This document shows, in pieces, positions 41,101 through 53,100 of a stretch of 64,000 bases of DNA; position 1 is the first letter of the stretch, and the number at the start of each line of letters is the position of its first letter. The notes under the pieces were generated by a model. The model saw nothing but the letters and a program-made list of their open reading frames with translations, searched no databases and was not told the DNA's origin. The translations under genes and the position numbers were made by a program. The stretch is taken from assembly GCA_023079485.1 (NCBI GenBank), contig CM041097.1:21249158-21313157 (forward strand). Reading direction: 5' to 3'. This DNA comes from Archilochus colubris. Taxonomy: Eukaryota; Chordata; Aves; Apodiformes; Trochilidae.

Positions 41101-44100
41101 CTCTCCTGGGCCAGCAACAGCACTGGTGTACAGAATATGATAGAATATAAAAGAGAGGCCTCTCCTAGACAGCTCCACTAAACACAATGCACTGTATATG
41201 CACTGTAGTTCAGGCCTGCACTTACATGCTGTCCATAATGCACCAAATGTATTTGCAAATGGAAAATTAAATACATTAAGACTGTTTTAATCAAATGCAT
41301 CTAATGAAGATACTAAGTGGCTAATACTTTCTGTGCATGGTAATCTCCTGTGTGTATATTTCTCTTCTGTTTTGATGTAGAAGCTGGCAGAGCCTTTTTT
41401 TTTTTTTTTTTTTTTTTTTGATGATGGTGATACTTATGGAAGTCTTAATTTCAGAAAGGAGTTCTTTGGGTATTCATAATGATCAGAAGCCCCTGTAGTC
41501 CATAGTTAAAGAAACCATCCTGGTTTCCTCAGTGGACAATGGCTAAACAGGCTATCACTAGTTTATCAAAATATTGGTAGATTTCAGCTAAGCAGCATAG
41601 TCCTTTAGAGTGTGGGTTTGTCAGCTGACCAGCTTGGCCAGTTTCTGATTTATTAAATGCTGTCATAGGCAAGGTGTATGTCCTGTTTAAGGCTGATCTT
41701 CTGCCTCTGCTGACCAAGCCTGAGAAGGCTCTGAAGCTTTGTCAGCTTTCTTCAGGGGCACAATGAGCACAGGCAGCAATACACTGCTGAACTCATTACT
41801 TTCCTCTCCTCTCTGTAAGAGTTCTTTTCCAGTGCTAGGCATTGTAGTGTCCTCCAGGGACAGCGTAGGGCTACTTTTTGCCTTCTCAAGGAATTTATTT
41901 CCAGGCAGCAATGGGCATGGTGTGTGTGGTGGCTCTCATTCCCTACTGCCTTGCAACTAACAGCACAGAAAGATATTAAGAGTGAGGTTCACAAGTAAAC
42001 CATTCCTCCTTAAATTCACCTCAGTCTCTTTAAAGTTTTTATTTCTTCTAAATTGCAACTAAAAAAAGCCCACAACATTTCAGTGATTAAAATTGTTTAC
42101 TTACCACACGTAACAGCTGGAGCATTTCCACATATCTGGGGAAAGACCAAACTTATATTAGTTGCCATCAAACCAGTGCTGAAGAGCAGACTGTGTAGCT
42201 TCAGTTTTAGAAGACTAACAGATAAGGTGGTAGCAATGAACTCACACTTTTTCTGAACACATCAGCTCCTGAGCAATGAGGTAGGCTCTGGACTGGCCTT
42301 CTTTCTGTTAACAGCAAACCACAGAGACAATGAAAAGATTTCTCATTCCAAGAAGTAAAACAGATTTTAAGATTTTATAGATTTCTACTGTTTAAAAAAA
42401 ATGTAGGTTTTCATTACAAAAGCAAGAAATATAAGCACCAACAAGTGAATTCGCCACTGCCTATTTCAGAGGAACCAAGGGCCAGTCAAGGCATGTTGCA
42501 AATAGAAGTCAGTGTTGACTGCATACATGAGCAAAGGAAAGGCTTCTGTTCTATATGGAGACCAAAGATATCTCTCTGCTCTTTGAGTTTTCACCTCAGG
42601 CTGATGGACCCCAAGGAAGAGTACAAACTGATCAGTAGTTAATATAATTGGAAAAGTCCATGAAACCTGATGGTGATGTGTTAAATGGGTTATGGTTGGA
42701 CTCCCTGACCTGCTTAAACCAGGAGGTTATGTACTGTAGTGCTTTGTTCCTTCTAGCTGATGGGTGTCAAAGAGCATGCTTTGAATCACTTACTTTTGGA
42801 GTACTACACTGAAGTTTATTAGAATGCCCTGGAAAGATCTTACATTTTTTACTTAGTTCCACTTGCCTACTGGGAGAACATATTTGATTACCTACCCCTC
42901 TTGCCCTAGTTCCACTTTGAAATCATGATGTGCCTCTCTGGGTTGTCACAGCTGCTTCAGGAACATACTAGAGGCACTGTGTTTTCTGTCTTGATTTTCA
43001 CTACACAGGCTTAGCAGATGAAATTAAAGGAGGGCCCAGTCATCTGGCCCAGTGCTGGCTGCCCAGCACATCATCCATGGACAAGCCGGGCTCCACGGTG
43101 CCCAATGCAGAGCCCATTTCCCCAGCAGGCCAGAGGTCCTCTCCATAGACACATTGTTGCACTCTATAATTCCTCTCATTGTCCTAGCCAAGAGCACAGG
43201 AACCCCAGTGTCACAGCGCCTGTCTAGAGCAAGTTTGAGACAGTGTCTCTGGGAGTTGCCTGTCTTGTGTTACTTAATTGCTGTTTGTTTAACCAGGAAA
43301 TGAACTCTGAGATTGATGGCAGAGTCAGAAGGGATAGAGGGATGCAGGTCCCTCAAGCATCAGGTTTCTGAAACGAAGTCCGGGTGATTACTGTAACACC
43401 AACAAGCTGCCACCTCTTCAGTAATGTCTGCTCCCTGCAGCCAGTCCTGTGCCCAGCCCTGCTGTATGTTTCCATCCTGTTCCCACGTAAGAAGCACTTC
43501 TGCTTAGCAGATGGGAGTCATGCAGCCATGGCAGAACCTTTACCTTTCTGCTTCACTGAGCCTTTTTGTCTCTCAGCTGCATAACCCCATCCTCCCCAAA
43601 ACAAAATGCTTAATAAAATGTCTGCAGTATACAATATAAAATTTCAGTGTATAGCTGAAATACCTTCCCATTCTTTCCACTCTGAAAAACATGCTGGTGC
43701 CAGGAAGGTCACAAACACAAAAGGACTTAGGAGCTTGAACAGTTGCTACAGATCAGCTAACAGAGAAAGATGTTAAGAGTGAGGTTCACAACTAAGCCAT
43801 TTCTCCTTAAATTCACTTCAGTCTCTTTAGTTTTTATTTCTTCTAAATTGAAACTAAAAAAGCCCCACAATGTTTCAATGATTAAAATTATTTACTTACA
43901 TACAGCATAACTGGCAAAGCTAAGGTGTGTGGCACTGCCATGCCATGCTGACATGGATAAATGGCATCTATTCATGCACTTTCTTATGTGTGTAGCTTAT
44001 TTGATAGACTCCTTAGGGTAGGTTTGTACCTGGGTAGCTGGGTGGTACCCAGCACTAAAGCAGTGCTTTCACTGTCAGAGGCGGACAGCAGTTTGCAAGC

Positions 44101-47100
44101 TTCAGCCTCTGACCTAAATGGCTCCATAATGCCCCTTTTGCAATTACTATGGACTACATAGCAGTTACAGTGATGTCACAGTGCTGCCAACAGTAAACTG
44201 AAGCATTACAAATACAGATGAATTTCAAGCTGTGTCTGTGAATCAGTTAGAGAAAAGGAAAACCAATCCAGATCTCCTGTTTCCCAGGTCCCTTCCTTGA
44301 AGAGCTAGATTGCAGCTCTCCTGGGCAATCTGTAATTATATAAATCAAAGAGCTACCAAAGCCCTTTGAATTAGGTGATTCCTCAAAGCACACAAATCCG
44401 TCGAAATGTGCTCCAGCACATTTCAGTTTTGTGTGTGTGCATGTATGTGTGTTTTAATATGTGTAGGTTAAAGGTTTTGCAAAACAGAATGATTAATGGA
44501 GGCTGGAAACAAAACCCGTGCAGTGGAAATGGAAAAGGAGCAGCAAAGGCTGGTTAAGTACTGCTGCCATCAAACATTACCTGCTGCTTGACCTCTGTGG
44601 CTAAGCTCAGTGTACCCTGTTAGTGTGGGTCACAGGTCCCTTCCATCTGCCATGCTGGGTTGCTGCTCCTCTTTTTCTCCACTGCCTTTTGTTGTGATAT
44701 CTAGGAGAAGGGTGGAGCATTCACCTCCAGTGCTGCCTTAATCATAGAATCATAGAATTGGCTGGGTTGGAAGGGACCTCAGAGATCATCAAGTCCAACC
44801 CTTGAACCACCGTTGCAGTTGCTAGACCATGGCACTGAGTGCCACATCCAGTCTCTTTTTAGATATCTCCAGGGAAGGAGAATCCACTACTTCAGTAGGC
44901 AGCCCATTCCAATGCTTGATCACTCTCTCCGTAAAGAAATTCTTTCTAATATCTAACCTAAACTTCCCCTGGCACAACTTAAGACCATGCCCTCTTGTCT
45001 TGTTGAAAGTCGTTTGGCAAAAGAGCCCAACCCCCACCTGGCTACCCTCCTTTCAGGTAGTTGTAGAGAGCGATGAGGTCTCCCCTGAGCCGCCTCTTCT
45101 TTAGGCTGAACAGCCCCAGCTCCCTCAGCCTCTCCTCATAGGGTCTGTGCTCGAGTCCCTTCACCAGCCTGGTTGCCCACCTTTGGACCTGCTCCAGGAC
45201 CTCAATATCCTTCCTGAACTGAGGGGCCCAGAACTGGACACAGTACTCGAGGTATGGCATCACCAGAGCTGAGTACAGGGGCAGAATCACTTCCTTGGAC
45301 CTGGACCTTCTCACAAGGTTAGGGATTGCTTCTCCATGAAGTTCCCGTTTGTGCCACACCCCCAGCACACTAGCATGTAATGGCAGTCCTACAGTCTGTC
45401 TGGGATACATTAAACCTAAAGCCCTAAAAGACTAGCCAGAATGCTTTGGGTTTTCTTTTACATAAAATCCAGCAATATCTGGTCTGAATTCTCTTTCTTC
45501 TGTACCATTTTGCTGGGGTTACATGCCACTCACCTCACTACATTTTGCTACCAGGACAACATCATATTTCTCTTAGTATATACAGTTTCTTGTAAAATAT
45601 TGCTGATCAACCAGCATGTGTTTATTTTAGTCCATTTCAAACTATGAAGCTGAGCTTCTCAAAAGCAGACTTTAGAGACTGTATTGTCTCTATTTCTGAT
45701 CTTCATTCTAAAATTAAGTACTTTGAGACTGCAACAAATACTAAGTTCTGCTGAAGAGAACTCAGTTTAAAGTTGTTGTATGATCATATCTGAACTATTA
45801 AGCTCATTTCCCCTTTAATTCCTTTAATGCTTGTTTGCAAGCTGGGTCTAAGGTGGATTTAACTGTTTTAGGAGTAAAAACCAATCACAGAGTCCAGGTT
45901 TGAATCCAGCTCAACCATGTCTTCAGTAAAACCCTACAAGAGTGTCAATACATTTGTTTTTTAGCAGCCTTGAGTTTACTTCCAAGTGCATTCCCCTTAT
46001 GAACTCAAGTCACAATTTTTGTTGTCACTCCTCCACTGGCGTCAGACCTAAGACATGCTGTGAAAGCTGACCAGCTGAGATAACACACAGTAAATGATAG
46101 TGGTTTTACTAGGTAACTAATAGAACTAAAAGAAAAGATATTTTTCATTTAATAGGGAATATTAGAAATTTGAAGGCTTTTCCCTCTCCAAAACAGTGTG
46201 AAAACAGACAGCCAAAATTTTTCATGAATCTCAGAGGAAAAAAGACTGCATAATTTGTTTCATGTCAGTGAGGACATCAAACCACCATGTTCTTTTCCTC
46301 TGGTACCACAGGCAGCTCAGCATCCTGCAGAGTACACCTAAAAATGATATGGCATGCAGGGAAATGAAAGGAAGGCTGTGCTCCCTCCAAGATTAGAGCA
46401 ACAGCAGTTTCATTTGCCTGTAATTGTCATTCCACTTAAAGTTTCTTCTTTCGTTTGTCAACCACTGGTGTCCTCTACATGTGCCCCTAGACAGAGATTC
46501 ACATTTTAGAAATGCCTGAAGAAACCTGATCTTCCTAGGATCAGTATACTTACACTTCTCCTCAACAGAATTGACCCTTACTCAGTCATCTCTTGGTTTT
46601 GGAGGGGCATTTGCACAGACTTTTGCAGGCTCTGACATGTACCCATAACCAGACATCTAGTGTAGTAGACACAGAGAAACCAGGCCAAAATGAAAGGCAG
46701 AGAAAGGGGTAGCAATTCAGGATTTGGTATTTTCCTATGCAGCCTTAGTTCCTGGGCTCAAATTTGAAGCCTTCAGAACATACCTGTTCCATGCATTCTA
46801 AGTGGGCTGTGCACAGTGGGGGCTTGTACTCAGAGACACAATATTAGATTGTTAGGCTTATATTAAGTTTAAAAAAAACAAACAAAAACAAATGTGTTTT
46901 GAAAAACAAAGCTAAATTTGTAGTTAAAACTACTCAACGTGATTTCTTTTAACAACTGCACTGTTAGTCAACTTACTGGAGGTTTAAACAGCCTTGTGTC
47001 ATCTTGAACTGTGGTCACATTTCCATGGTCTTCTCCATGATTAGTTTTAGAGTGGTTTTATTAATCATAAGTCAGTAAAATAAACCCAAACATGAGTGCA

Positions 47101-50100
47101 TTTTCCTATGAGGAGAGAATTTTGAGATGGCAGAGACCTATTAGGTAATTTACTCCATCTCCTATACAATGCAGAACTGGTCCAAATAATTTATTTGTCA
47201 TTGTTCTATTCTGTGTAGTTTTAAAATTCTCAAGATTGCAGCTAAATCCCCCTTTGTGAGACATTTTGCGTGACATTTGAGTCAGGCTTTTCCTGCTGGC
47301 TATGTTGCCTTCACTGTTCATCTCAGGTCTGCAGTTCTTTGGCTTTTCCACATGCTATACAGCGGTAAATTGTTGCTAGTGCACTGGAGGAGCAAAGGAT
47401 CAATGGCTTTGACACTTCTAAATGAGCACCAGGCAAAGAGCAAAGAGATTTGAGAATTCAGATGGTTCTGCAAATTGTTTCTCCCTCTTGTGGTTTCACG
47501 CATTTCCCATTCTCAGCTCTTTTACCTTGTTGATGAGGCTGGGATCGTCCAGGCTGCTCTTGTCTTCTTCTGAATTCTTCTGTTCCTCATCTGATGTGAT
47601 GACCTCCGTTGGTATCACAGAGACCGGGCACACCTTGTAGGGCTCCGTGTAGGCGCTGCAGAGAGGAAGAACAGACTAGCTCACTAGTGTTACTATATCC
47701 CAGACATTATTGCTTAGACCTAACAAATACACACATTACCCAGAGATAACCTATTGGGAGGCAGGGAATCCCTGTGGATTTGCTGGGCTTGGAAGAATAT
47801 CTGATGTCGCCATGTGACATCTTAGCCAACCAGGCTGGTCTGTAACATGGGCCTGGGTTACTCAGTGTATATGGTTTCTTTAGTTCTCATATCCTCTGAG
47901 ACGCTATTAATTTGTTTTTGCAGCTCTTCCTCATCTCCTTATTTTTCTTTCCTCTCCCACTTGGGGATCCCAAATGTGAACAAAACCAAAGCTTCAAAGC
48001 CAATGCTAGAATGACAGGAACCTGGGCAAAGATGGGTTAATGTAAGTGGGAGGGCTGTGAAGAAAAGAGACCTCCAAGGCCACTGACCAGATTCATACTA
48101 ACTTTTGTAAAGGGAACTCTCAACATATCTGCATTCACTTCCAAGCTGTGAAAAAAGTGTCTCCCGTGCAGGTGCATCTGCCAGCTTTCCTTGTATGCCA
48201 CCAGCTTTTCCCGCATACAGAGAGTGAAGGAGCTCTCCCAGGGTGCCCTGTGCATTTGTCGTGGCTGGGTGAAGGGCCAGGCAGCAGCACTGTTCCTCAC
48301 CATTGTCTTCTCGTGTTTCGTATTAGTGTCTGCAGTTTCTTGGTGTGGGCAGCATCACTGCACTTCAGAAAGCCTGCCTAGCTACAAGAAAGGGGCCTCA
48401 GCACATGTGAAAACAAGAGCAGGGCAGATACAGGGAACAGCTCAGGGGGCCTATTAATGGCTTAGTCAGTCTCTCTCTCCTTACTTGGACAGTCTTTCTG
48501 CAACTTGTAATTATTTGCCCAAGTAGATGTGAAAATAAGTCCCTCCCTCTGTTTCTCTCTCTCACTGATAAATGACTGTATTATGTTAATATAAGAACAC
48601 ATTATGATTTGTGAAGAATGCTTAAGTATATTATTGTGGTAATCATTACGAATGGCAATATTCAAGGCTCATACAGTATCTAAACTTGAAATATTGCTGA
48701 ACAGTTGCCTGGGCTGCATGCATTTATAGTAGGCCTTCAGTCCAGTGGCTCTGGTTTCTGTTTAAAGTGAAGTGCCAAAATGTTACAGGTCTCATTTGCA
48801 CATGGGATGGGCACAGGCATGTTTGTGCTACCCTCTCCATCCTGTCCTTCTCCAGCCACTGCAGCAGCACTCAAGTCTTAACTTCTGAGACTGTTTTGTA
48901 TTGTCATAGAGCTCCTACACAGTTCCTGATATCCAGCACGTGTTTGACTCCACTTCTATACAAGTCTGTGCTAAGCTCCTCAGTACAAGAGAGACATGGA
49001 CATAGTGGAGGGAGTATCCCTTGCCTTTATTTCAGGTCACAAGCCCATCAGTTATTAGGCCAAACTCTGACTTTCTCAGGCAGTGACATCCTTATTGCAG
49101 AAAATTTAAATAATATTTAATGCAGTGATGGTAATTGGGAGAGGCAATGGGGTGCTGAATGATCCTCATGTATTAAAACTGATTGTTTTCTTGTATCCGT
49201 TTGTAAATTATTTTTTAAATTCATTTTGCAAAAGGAAGTGTCATTACTGAAGAAAATTAAAGTACTAAAAAAAATTAAAATTGGCATTTAAAGCCAATAA
49301 AAGGAAACACCAATTAGTGCAGCATGTCTTAGCCAGTGAGTTCCCTGTTACAGGACATCATCAAGGTAAATATTGCAGCTGAAGTCTGAAAAAGGCAGGA
49401 AAGAAATGATGCCTACTAATAAAATAACATCATACGTAGCCTGACTAGGCAAGGTAACACTGAGTTAATCACATTTTATATACTCTGAGGGATAAGCTGT
49501 TTGCCAGTCAAGGCCAGAAAGGTGTTCTTCTTCATGCCACGAACATTTAATATGAATTTCACTGTTTCTTGCATGGCTGTGGTGCAGGATACAGAAGAGG
49601 GGAACAGGATTTTCGGTCAGATGTTAAAGGTTTTACTCTGTTCTGAACAACTTTAGGGACAAAACTTCCACCCTCAACCACTGCACTTGGAAGTGCTCAC
49701 AGAACAATGGTGCTGGTGCAAGTCTAGTTCTGGAAGGGGGTGCAGGCAGTGAGAAGCGCACTGGGGAAGTCTAGTCCCTGTCTGGGGCAGTGTTAGAGGA
49801 GGGATAGGAAAAAGCCTGTCTGTGAGGTTTCATTAGCCATTTCCCAGATGTTTTGGGGTGGACGGGCTGCTCTTTCTTTAAGGCACCTGCACAAGCCGAC
49901 ACATCCAATCTGTGTTTCCTGCATGTTTCACACACACCCTAGGGTGCACTGCTGTCTGCCAGCACCATTCCCTGAACAAGTGGCTTTATACTATTAGAAA
50001 ATAAAGCAATTAAGTAAGAGCTGGACATGACTGAAATCAAAACACGGCATCCTTGGGCCTCGGACAACTGGCACACCCCCTCACTGCTCTCTCAGGCACA

Positions 50101-53100
50101 CTGCAGAGGAGGTAAGCTCTGCTGGCCTCAGCCTGTGCTGAGCCTGGCCCTCCGGCCCTTGTCTGCATTTCCGGTAAACAGGGAGCACTTCCTCCCCAGA
50201 GGTGACCTGGCAATGAACTAGCAAGGGCTGACGCTTGGCTGCACCGCACCCAACGCCCCACCATGCCAGAAGGTACAATGGGGCGGCTGATAATACATAA
50301 TAGGTTATTAAAGGCAGCTCTGCTTTTATAGACTCCTTTGAGCACATTATTTACATCCCATGTCAGTCACAGAGGTTTTACCTTCATGCAATCATTAGCT
50401 TCACAAGCACCCCAAACTCTTCTGTCCCACGGTACTAGCAGTGTTTTTCCTTAAAGCATCAGCACAACACTTCCTTCTTATGATTCTCTTTTTTTTTTTC
50501 TTTCCCTTGCTAAATCACAGATCATTTTCAGCATCTAAAACACAACTGCTCTGTCCATCTCCTTTGGGGCACAGTTTTGCTCTGGTTCTTCATGCTGACT
50601 GGAAACTAAAAGGGATTTCACTGTTATAGTCCAGTCCTTAAGTCAAAGAAGAATGGGTACTCACAAGGTCATGCTGATGCTTAAAAGGAACAGAGTATTG
50701 TGTACAATCTTGTAGCCAAGGTGAGAAATCTACCTGGTACCACTAAACAGACATTTGCTCATGTTGCTGTTTTCTCCTGTGGGTGAGGGTTCTTTAGACT
50801 AAGGCTCTAGGTTGCTTTCAAGCAGCCAAGCTGCCATTATTTTTGTGCAAAGGGATACACTGGAGGAGAACACCAACAATGGAAAATTTAAGCAGAGCTA
50901 CTTTCCCAAGGAATTGCAATTTATCAAAAAAACCTGCAGATAATACGCTTCAGGGAAAGGTCTGCATAAATCATTCTGTGGGAGTTTCACAAATGGGGCA
51001 TGGCAGAACAAAGGCATGTTTGTAACATACTCTGGGCTTTCCTGGAGACACTTGGTATCTGTGGACTGGTTCCACTGTCTAACAAGCATAATAAAGTGTT
51101 TTAAAGTTTAAAATAGGTAAGAAACTGGGTCCAGATAGGCTTTGTGGCTGCACGAGGAGGTTATTGACTACACTGAGCTACACCAAATTAGAATGTATTT
51201 ACCTTCCTGTCCTTAGGTTTATACAATGCATCAGCTGCTCTGTATTTTTGCGCATATATTCCTGAAACTCAGAGTATAGCTGGAACTAGCTTCTGATTCT
51301 AGAAGCAGTCCTGGACTGAGATGTGAGTAGATGTCAGTTGGGCAAATGTGCTCATTACAGCAGCAAGTGAATCCTACTCATTATAGTCCTTTCAGAAGAT
51401 CCAGCTTAGAATAATTCTTAAGTGACAATAGAAGTGTAAACTCAAAGGAGAATGCCAGCTTGGAAATCATGTCAGTGAAATGCAGAAACAAAACTGGAAT
51501 CAGTCATATTTTGCTGCTGCCAGAATTTTTAGTGATCTTCTTTATTAATATAAATCTGAATTCTTGGCACAGCAGAACTGGTGGAAGACAGAGCACTTGG
51601 TTTTGTGCTGGGAAACATTCTTAGACTTTTTAAAGCTGTTTGGAGTTTTGTTGGGAAAATAATTAAAATTAGGTATTCCTAAAGCCTTTCAGATAACAGA
51701 GAAAAAGATACTTCCAAAGCAGGTAATGACATTTTCCAGTTTTTTTGGCTTTCTTTGAAAAAAGTACATTTTTGTCTTAAGTTAGAAGAAGTGGCAGTAG
51801 CATACCACTAATACTTCACCAAGTATTGACAAAAAACCTGCTACCATACCCTGACAATATATTAATTTCTTGCTAGTACAGCCTTGCTTAGAAGCAAAGT
51901 TGCAAACACCTTGCATAATAATGAGTCCAACAAGAGAATTATCTCTAAGGATTAATACAGCATTACTGATTTCAATTTCATTCATGCATAAGTAGTAGTA
52001 CAACAGTTGGTTGTGCACATGGGGAGGGGTAAGGGCAGAACATGAAATTTTGGAAGTGGCATTAGGAACACTAGTACACGGTGATTTGCAATTGCTATCT
52101 CCAAAGTGACACTTACAATGTACTGCATGCCTATTGATGCAGTAGCAGCATCACTCTTTCAGATCCAGTGGTACAAGAGTAACCAAGTGTTCTTTCTCCT
52201 TGTGGCTGGTATTTTAGGCATTGGGTTGTGAGAAATTTAATAAAATCTTAACACCCAGTGGTTACTGTTTTGAAGTGATCAGGAACCAGACCCAGAAGAC
52301 GAGACTGGGATTTCTTTATCTTACGTGAGAGAATATAGGAATTTCCATTAAACTTTGTCAAGGCATGTTCACATGGAATGCTTTTGTTATTTTTATTCCC
52401 TTCTGGAAAGGTTGCAGCTCACTCTGTTTTCAGGTGCCAACCTGAATTATTGGGGCAGTCACATCATAGATAGCTGTTCAGACCCTCATAAGTACAAATC
52501 AACAGATGAGCATCTGGCACAGTATCATTTTCTCATCCAGATTCCATTTAGATAGTCACTTCACTGATGATTACACACTTACAGTGTTTTTTGTACTGTG
52601 AGTTCTGGATTCAGTGAGAAAACAATGATATGTTTCTCACAATCTGACTGATGACATTGCACATATAGAAAAGGGACTAGGGTTATGTTACTGATTATTC
52701 TTTATTTATTTTTTGGCATTGTAACCTAGTCACTTAAACTTGGAACCAGAGTCTTTGTGTTCTATTTTCATTTTATTATGAGTTCTTTATTCCATCCTTC
52801 CATGGAAAATATTCACAGTAAGTTCAGTATGATGAACACCTGCCTTGCAGGACTCTTCGGATGGAAGGGGAGTTGCTTTATCATTTGCTTTATCAACACC
52901 ACGAAGCCAGGTCTTGGAACAAGCCAGGATCCTACCAGTGAAGCTAGGATCAGAGGGAAACCTGTCTAGATAATGACAGTAATATTCCCTATTAAAAACC
53001 AAAACCAGAACAAAGTATTTTTGGACAGTGAGACTTCAAATGTCTTACTGCTGTCAGCATTACAACTGTTTCTGTTGCTTAGAGTCACAGAAGAGTTTGT

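Larger units (their letters stand above)
36506..42104 (-). other. FGD5: FGD5 intron 4
   Basis: 5,599 bp. Contains an AAAC microsatellite (40800-40838), a 25-base T run (41395-41419) and, at its donor end, the first copy of a local duplication (41957-42104). Confidence 0.85.
42305..47525 (-). other. FGD5: FGD5 intron 2
   Basis: 5,221 bp. Holds copy 2 of the local duplication (43757-43899), the best-preserved CR1 fragment (44741-45315) and an older CR1-like relic (47107-47290). A GC-richer patch lies at 43020-43230. Confidence 0.85.

Noticed and set aside
45042..45410. A 122-codon minus-strand frame with RT-like sequence
   Set aside because: It is the end of a truncated CR1 reverse transcriptase, not a host gene.
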